Notes under the pieces: generated by a model
What the model saw: the letters and a program-made list of their open reading frames with translations, nothing else
Told to the model about the DNA's origin: nothing
Database searches by the model: none
Shown here: positions 4,921 through 9,286 of the stretch, in pieces
Layout: every line of letters begins with the position of its first letter
Numbering within the stretch: the stretch's first letter is position 1
Assembly: GCA_030625995.1 (NCBI GenBank)
Contig: DAOUPU010000086.1
Span: 1-9,286, forward strand
From: Flavobacteriaceae bacterium
GTDB lineage: Bacteria > Bacteroidota > Bacteroidia > Flavobacteriales > Flavobacteriaceae
DNA: 9,286 nt
Direction: 5' to 3'
Position numbers and translations under genes: made by a program

Positions 4921-5886
4921 ATGAATAATAAACTCCTGTTTGCAATAATAATTCCTGTGTTAATGACAAGCGCTTCGTGCCAAAAAAAATATGACACTAT
5001 AAAATTTGGTATTTGTTCTGATGTGCATTTACCAACTATGCACGATTCTGAATATCGGATGAATACATTTATCGACTCCATGAAGATCGCAAAACCGGAT
5101 TTTATTATCGAACTGGGCGATTTTGGAACACCTGCACCGGAATATTCCGGTCTTTTCGACATATGGAAGTCCTTTCCAGGAGATAAGTTCCATGTAATTG
5201 GCAATCATGAAATGGATGGCGGTTATTCAAAAGAAGAGGCTGTGCAATACAGAAATATGAAAAACTCCTATTATTCATTTGATAAAAACCAGTTTCATTT
5301 TATCGTTTTGGATGGAAATGATCCTAAAGATGAAAATGACAAAGGATACAAACAATATATTGGTGCAAAACAGTTAACCTGGCTGAAGGAGGATCTGATT
5401 AATTCAAAATATCCGATCGTAATTTTTTCTCATCAGGGCCTCACCACTTATCATGGGGGTGAAGATGATTCTTACGGCCTTGAAAATAACGAGTTAATAA
5501 GAGAATTATTAGAATCTCATAACAAAATAAGTCCTGAAGCAAAAGTGATCGCTTGCTTTAATGGTCATACGCACTTTGATTTTGCGGAAGAGGTTAACGA
5601 TATTTGGTATATCACTATTAATTCCATGTCCTATCAATGGATGGGTGAAGTATATACGCATATCCGATATAGCCAGGAAATTGATGAAAAATTTAGATGG
5701 ATAAAGTATACAGCGCCTCATAAGGAACCTTTATTTACGATTGTAGAAATTTCTTCTGAAGGGTTTATAAAAATTGATGGGAAAAAGACAGAATGGGTGG
5801 GCCCCTCGCCATGGGAGGTTGGTTATCCTGAATTTTTAAAGAAATATGTCAGACCGGAAATATCAAAAAGATTGTTATACTTTTGA
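4921..5886 (+). CDS. Calcineurin-type metallophosphoesterase lipoprotein
   Basis: The 321-residue product has a lipoprotein signal ending in Cys20 (SASC), and the mature protein starts CQKKYD. The calcineurin-like metallophosphoesterase motifs are all present in order: Asp34-x-His36 in CSDVHLP, Gly66-Asp67 in ELGDFG, Gly94-Asn95-His96-Glu97, His171 in FSHQG, and Gly215-His216-x-His218 in NGHTHFD. This set binds two metals and hydrolyses phosphomonoesters or phosphodiesters. The C-terminal 60 or so residues (TIVEISSEGFIKIDG onwards) form a short beta tail. It begins 13 bases after the PHP gene, so the pair is probably translated from one mRNA. With both enzymes predicted outside the cytoplasm, sequential attack on a phosphodiester and then a phosphomonoester is conceivable, but this is inference. 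The lipobox position supports this start. Confidence 0.9.
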   Translation: MNNKLLFAIIIPVLMTSASCQKKYDTIKFGICSDVHLPTMHDSEYRMNTFIDSMKIAKPDFIIELGDFGTPAPEYSGLFDIWKSFPGDKFHVIGNHEMDGGYSKEEAVQYRNMKNSYYSFDKNQFHFIVLDGNDPKDENDKGYKQYIGAKQLTWLKEDLINSKYPIVIFSHQGLTTYHGGEDDSYGLENNELIRELLESHNKISPEAKVIACFNGHTHFDFAEEVNDIWYITINSMSYQWMGEVYTHIRYSQEIDEKFRWIKYTAPHKEPLFTIVEISSEGFIKIDGKKTEWVGPSPWEVGYPEFLKKYVRPEISKRLLYF

Positions 5887-5893
5887 TACTAGA

Positions 5894-5926
5894 AGACTTT
5901 CCGTATTTTGAAAACCTGGAAGGTCT
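5894..5926. repeat. Imperfect palindrome between phosphoesterase and deacetylase genes
   Basis: The left arm AGACTTTCCGTATTTT (5894-5909) and right arm AAAACCTGGAAGGTCT (5911-5926) are separated by a single G and complement at 12 of 16 positions, with two further G-T pairs. The outer nine pairs are the strongest. It lies eight bases after the stop at 5886. It could be a weak or attenuating terminator or a degenerate copy of a palindromic intergenic repeat; there is no T tract after it. Confidence 0.6.
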
Positions 5927-5967
5927 CGCTAAAACACAAGTAAATGATAAATTATAAAAATGAACAT

Positions 5968-7023
5968 ATGAAATCAACATTAAAACTAAGATCAAACACA
6001 AACTCACTCTCCGGTTCCCCGACCGAATGGCATGGCATGTCAAATCATTTAATTATCTGCTTCTTAACAATTTTTTTGATTAACCTATTTGCGGTGAATG
6101 AACTAAAAGCCCAAGACAAACCAACCAGATATGAACCAAAGAATTGGGCGGAAAAACTTGGATATCCTGCTGGTAAAAAAGTAATTATGCTTCATGCAGA
6201 TGATATTGGTATGTGCGAAGAAGCAAATATTGCAGCAGAAGCACAATTGAAAAATGAATATATCCAATCAGCAGCGATCATGATGCCTTGTCCAAATGCA
6301 GAAGAATTCGTTACCTGGGCTATTAATAACCCTAATAAAGATGTTGGCTTACATCTTACTTTAACGAGTGAATGGAAAAAATATCGTTGGGGCCCCATAG
6401 CCAATGCCAGTGAAGTTCCAGGTCTTATTGACCCTGATGGAAAGTTTTGGCATGAAGTACCGGGTGTAGTGCAACATGCATCGGCAGAAGAAGTTGAAAA
6501 AGAGATACGAGCGCAAATTGAAAAATCTATAGCCTTAGGATATAGACCGGATCATATTGATACACATATGGGTACTCTTTATGGCGATTCTCGTTATGTA
6601 AAAGTATTTTATAAAGTTGCACAAGAATATGGTATTCCTGCAAATGCAATTGAATTGTCCAACCCTAAAGTTGTTGAAGTATTTAGGGCACAGGGATATC
6701 CTATGGATGATAGTGTTCTGCAATTGTCGAAGGACTATACCTTGCCAAAACTTGACTTTTTTACAAGTGCACCAAAAGGGGAAACCTATGAAGATAAAAT
6801 TGAGAAATTTAAACAACTTATAAAATCTTTACCTCCGGGTTTGACAGAAATTATTTTTCATCCTTCTGTAGATACAGAAAATTTAAAAAGTATTACGGGT
6901 TCATGGCAACAACGAGTTTGGGAATACAAAATGTTCGGTGATCCGGATCTGATCAAATTCTTTAAGGAGGAAGGGATTATTTTTACCAATTGGAAGGAAA
7001 TAATGAAGCGATTTGGAAAATAG
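5968..7023 (+). CDS. Secreted ChbG/YdjC-family carbohydrate deacetylase
   Basis: Numbering is from the ATG at 5968 (351 residues). The catalytic core fits the YdjC/ChbG family, metal-dependent enzymes that remove N-acetyl groups from chito-oligosaccharides and related sugars. Motifs are MLHADDIGM (74-82, with catalytic and metal Asp78/Asp79), VGLHLTLT (126-133, His129), PDHIDTHMG (194-202, Asp198/His200) and EIIFHPS (295-301, His298). The N-terminus is secretory: a hydrophobic stretch (about 27-43) ends in NELKAQDK, a likely signal peptidase I site after Ala. Three starts are possible: 5944 (8 residues longer), 5968 and 6037. I chose 5968 because it follows an A-rich leader and begins MKSTLKLR, giving a basic n-region; 6037 would give a normal-length but uncharged signal. 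The export signal separates it from the cytoplasmic ChbG of enterobacteria. It follows the phosphoesterase pair by about 80 bases and could share their transcript. Confidence 0.85.
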   Translation: MKSTLKLRSNTNSLSGSPTEWHGMSNHLIICFLTIFLINLFAVNELKAQDKPTRYEPKNWAEKLGYPAGKKVIMLHADDIGMCEEANIAAEAQLKNEYIQSAAIMMPCPNAEEFVTWAINNPNKDVGLHLTLTSEWKKYRWGPIANASEVPGLIDPDGKFWHEVPGVVQHASAEEVEKEIRAQIEKSIALGYRPDHIDTHMGTLYGDSRYVKVFYKVAQEYGIPANAIELSNPKVVEVFRAQGYPMDDSVLQLSKDYTLPKLDFFTSAPKGETYEDKIEKFKQLIKSLPPGLTEIIFHPSVDTENLKSITGSWQQRVWEYKMFGDPDLIKFFKEEGIIFTNWKEIMKRFGK

Positions 7024-7484
7024 AGATTGATCTCTCCTTCAGAGTTATGCTTGTTAATGGTGAATTAAAAAGAAACTAAAGTACCTTAGATCTGGTTCTT
7101 ATCAGATATTTTTATGATCATATTTTAATATGAGATAAGGCCTCGATAATTTAATGTTGTCGAGGCCTAAAACATTATATCCTTGATCAATTTGGTTTTT
7201 TAATTTTACTTAAATATCATTGATCTTCATTTTGTCTTACTTCTTTTTCAAATCAATAAAAAATAATCTTCTTTCCATTAATCTGGTTTTTAACCTCAGT
7301 TCGATCTAAATAATTTATGCTGCTTTTCAAGGGCTTGCCTAGATCATAATTTGTACTTTTCTACTGCATAAATTGGGTTTATATAGAATGTATTTCAGAC
7401 AAAATAAATGAATGAAATTTCTATTTTTAAATTGATATTTGTAATACCCCTCGATTTATATAAGGAATTCTATGAAATAAACAG
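7024..7484. other. Intergenic region before the glycoside-hydrolase-like gene
   Basis: This 461-base AT-rich gap shows no credible gene and none of the tandem arrays seen in the earlier gaps. A small stem (ATCTG 7090-7094 with CAGAT 7103-7107, followed by ATTTTT) and a strong hairpin at 7138-7168 lie in the first third and probably end transcription of the upstream group. The remaining 300 or so bases should contain the promoter of the gene at 7485. I found only poor matches to TAnnTTTG (for example GATATTTG at 7434-7441) without a well-placed -33 element, so no promoter is called. A two-codon frame (ATGAAATAA, 7472-7480) sits just upstream of the real start and is probably chance. Confidence 0.7.
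7138..7168. terminator. Strong hairpin, probable terminator
   Basis: AGGCCTCGATAAT (7138-7150) pairs with GTTGTCGAGGCCT (7156-7168) to give a 13-pair stem with two G-T pairs and a five-base loop. The GC-rich outer nine pairs are perfect. It lies about 115 bases after the stop of the deacetylase gene and before the next gene, which fits termination. No T run follows directly (AAAACATT), so classical intrinsic termination is not certain; it may instead protect the 3' end. Confidence 0.65.
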
Positions 7485-9286
7485 ATGAAAAAAACAAGCT
7501 CAAATTTTATATTATTTTGGTTTTCCAGCCTTTTCTTCACTTTTATAATTTTTTCAAGTCAATTGGTTTCTGCACAAAGCAGAACAGTTGGAGGACTTTT
7601 AACCGTTGGAGATATCAATAACCCCGGTATAGGTGGAATAAGTATATCCATCAAGGGTACTTCAACAACTACCGTTTCAGATAATGATGGCGAATACAGA
7701 ATTAGTGTTTTGGGTGATAAATCGGTACTGGTATTTTCTTATCCCGGTATGATCACACAGGAAATCGTTGTTGGTGATAGATCTAGAATTGATGTTGATC
7801 TCATTAAAATTGTTTCGGAGAGATCACAAACAGTTTATGCTACACGGATAAATATAGTCCTAAATGAAAATGCAACTAAGGTTGAGGAAAATGTGGCCAA
7901 AGTGTTACAAGACAGGTTGAAAAGAAATAGCAAGGTTTCTGTTGACATTTCAAAAGAAAGAGATATAACATCTAAACTACACATCTATCTGGGTCTGGCA
8001 AATAAATCAGATCTCCTGGAACAACTTTTCAATAAGTACAATATGAGGTTGCCAGGTTACAATAAAGCTGCCGCAGAAGGATATGCAGTAAAATTGGTTA
8101 ATTTAGATAATGCTCCTGCAATTATTGCTGTGGGCACTGATAACCGAGGTGTACTTTATGCAGCCGGTGAAATTCTCCGTCAATTGACTGTGGAACCACT
8201 GGCAGTAGTTTTTACAACATTCGACATCAGTTCCGCCCCGGCATATCGGTTTCGGGGAGCAAACAATCCTCAGGGGGGTACGATGAGGAAATTCACAAAA
8301 TCAAGGGCATGGACAACTGATGAATGGAAAGAAGTTATTTTGGATTATGCACTTGCCGGGGCCAATAGTTTTTATGCGGAAACATGGGGAAACGGAGGCG
8401 AAAGAAATGATTTTCTCAAGTCATTTGACCTGATGACAACGGTAGGGATCCGGCCAAATCAATATCAGGGAGACTTTCCTGAAGATTGGAAATCCAGCGG
8501 ATTGAGTGATTGGGAATGGATAAATAGTAACTGGATCTGCCCTAATATTCCGGAAGCCCGGGAGGCTCTTCTCAAACAATGGACAGAAAAATTAAATATA
8601 TTAGGAGATCATGATATTTTGCGATTTTATGCAGGCGATCCCGGAGGATGCAGAGATGAACGTTGTGATCCATGGGGCTTAACCTTTGCCCTTTTATGCG
8701 AGGACATTTCGAAAATTGCCTTAAAAACACATCCCAACCTAATCGTATTAATTGCAAATCAGGATTTGACCAATGAAGGAGATTATGCAATATTCGATTA
8801 TCTTTCTGAGAATCCTCAGGATTGGTTATATGGTATAGCTTATGGTCCGGGGTCTAATGCTATGTCCTGGTACTTCCGCCACAAATTAAACGAAGACATG
8901 TTCGAATATCCCGGTTATGGCTGGTTAAATCGATATTTAGCAGAGACGCTGAATGCTCTACCGAAAGATCAAAAGATCGTTCATTATTCAGATATCACAC
9001 ATTGGATCATGGCACAATACAATGTTGAAACTCCGGAACGTAATATTGCAAAATCCTTTGGAAGACGTACCTGGCATACCCGACCCTTAGCTTTATACAA
9101 AATATTTCAAGCCATCATGCCTTTCTCTCAAGGTGATATAATCTATACCGAAGGCTACCACGATCACTTCAATCAATATTTTTGGCATCGTTTATTATGG
9201 AATCCTCATTCCGAAGCCAAAGAAGTAGTGCAGGAATATTGTCGAATTAATTTTGGTGATGAGGCAACTGATCTGATGACAGAGGC
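7485..9286 (+). CDS. Secreted glycoside-hydrolase-like protein with N-terminal CarboxypepD_reg-like domain (3' partial)
   Basis: The frame is open from ATG 7485 to the window end: 600 full codons, no stop. Residues 1-30 are a signal peptide ending VSAQS. Residues 34-106 match the carboxypeptidase-regulatory-like beta domain found at the start of SusC/TonB-dependent receptors: GGISISIKGTSTTTVSDNDGE, YRISV, LVFSYPGM, IDVDL. Residues 119-236 form an alpha/beta domain (RINIVLNENATKVEENVAKVLQ ending DNRGVLYAAGEILRQL) of the kind that precedes the catalytic barrel in GH20 hexosaminidases and GH67-type alpha-glucuronidases. From about 250 a TIM-barrel-like region starts (PAYRFRGANN), with AETWGNGGE (298-306), FYAGDPGGCRDERCDPWG (381-398), LIVLIANQD (419-427) and LLWNPHSEAKEVVQEYC (570-586). 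The last resembles the C-terminal part of DUF4838-like or GH67-like enzymes. The exact family and catalytic residues are not assigned. It follows a hairpin and a long gap, so it probably has its own promoter. Confidence 0.75.
   Translation, partial: MKKTSSNFILFWFSSLFFTFIIFSSQLVSAQSRTVGGLLTVGDINNPGIGGISISIKGTSTTTVSDNDGEYRISVLGDKSVLVFSYPGMITQEIVVGDRSRIDVDLIKIVSERSQTVYATRINIVLNENATKVEENVAKVLQDRLKRNSKVSVDISKERDITSKLHIYLGLANKSDLLEQLFNKYNMRLPGYNKAAAEGYAVKLVNLDNAPAIIAVGTDNRGVLYAAGEILRQLTVEPLAVVFTTFDISSAPAYRFRGANNPQGGTMRKFTKSRAWTTDEWKEVILDYALAGANSFYAETWGNGGERNDFLKSFDLMTTVGIRPNQYQGDFPEDWKSSGLSDWEWINSNWICPNIPEAREALLKQWTEKLNILGDHDILRFYAGDPGGCRDERCDPWGLTFALLCEDISKIALKTHPNLIVLIANQDLTNEGDYAIFDYLSENPQDWLYGIAYGPGSNAMSWYFRHKLNEDMFEYPGYGWLNRYLAETLNALPKDQKIVHYSDITHWIMAQYNVETPERNIAKSFGRRTWHTRPLALYKIFQAIMPFSQGDIIYTEGYHDHFNQYFWHRLLWNPHSEAKEVVQEYCRINFGDEATDLMTE

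Noticed and set aside
6535..6823. Open frames on both strands within the deacetylase gene
   Set aside because: They overlap the conserved catalytic region of the YdjC-family gene. Their residues are composition-driven, with no recognisable domain.
7340..7441. Bacteroidota promoter before the gene at 7485 (TAATTTG near 7347, GATATTTG near 7434)
   Set aside because: Each differs from TAnnTTTG by a base or by spacing, and neither has a TTTG element about 20 bases upstream, so I could not support a promoter call.
7170..7484. tRNA, rRNA or riboswitch in the long gap before the last gene
   Set aside because: I saw no cloverleaf arms, conserved RNA core or structured leader; the sequence is plain AT-rich DNA after the hairpin.
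8572..8790. Reverse-strand open frame inside the glycoside-hydrolase-like gene
   Set aside because: The forward frame is open across the whole region with family-like motifs, so the reverse frame is a shadow.

Overview
This window suggests a Bacteroidota genome, most likely flavobacterial. The DNA is AT-rich and every supported gene reads on the + strand. Start codons follow A-rich leaders with no clear Shine-Dalgarno sequence. Three products carry lipoprotein signal peptides of the Bacteroidota kind, and the last gene starts with the regulatory-like beta domain usually found on SusC-type outer-membrane receptors. These identifications rest on motifs read by eye; no database search was run.

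Layout: the window opens with the C-terminal tail of a protein resembling neutral ceramidase (to 178). Next come a PhoPQ-regulated (PqaA-type) alpha/beta hydrolase lipoprotein (562-1947) and a second alpha/beta hydrolase lipoprotein (2317-3201). A compact group follows: a membrane-anchored PHP-domain phosphoesterase (3585-4907), a calcineurin-type metallophosphoesterase lipoprotein starting 13 bases later (4921-5886), and a secreted ChbG/YdjC-family carbohydrate deacetylase (5968-7023). A strong hairpin at 7138-7168 separates this group from a large secreted glycoside-hydrolase-like protein (7485 to beyond the window end).

Every gene whose 5' end is visible encodes a product with a signal peptide, lipoprotein signal or membrane anchor. 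Each looks hydrolytic: ester, phosphoester, N-acetyl and glycosidic bonds. The simplest reading is an envelope-located degradation locus, for example for a decorated glycan or glycolipid carrying acyl and phosphate groups. No SusC/SusD pair, sulfatase, regulator or transporter is visible, so substrate and regulation are open.

The most unusual content is intergenic. The three gaps in the first 3.6 kb (179-561, 1948-2316, 3202-3584) are similar in length and are built almost entirely from layered repeats. These are exact 8-bp or 7-bp tandem arrays starting within a few to about 30 bases of the upstream stop codon, a 99-bp dispersed repeat at 92/99 identity, degenerate DNA with an 8-bp period, and modules in which CTTTGYG or TCTGCG recurs about every 10 bases. 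The order stop, tandem array, 99-bp repeat, GTGA octamers is preserved in the first two gaps, implying a composite cassette. The gaps after 3584 lack these arrays.
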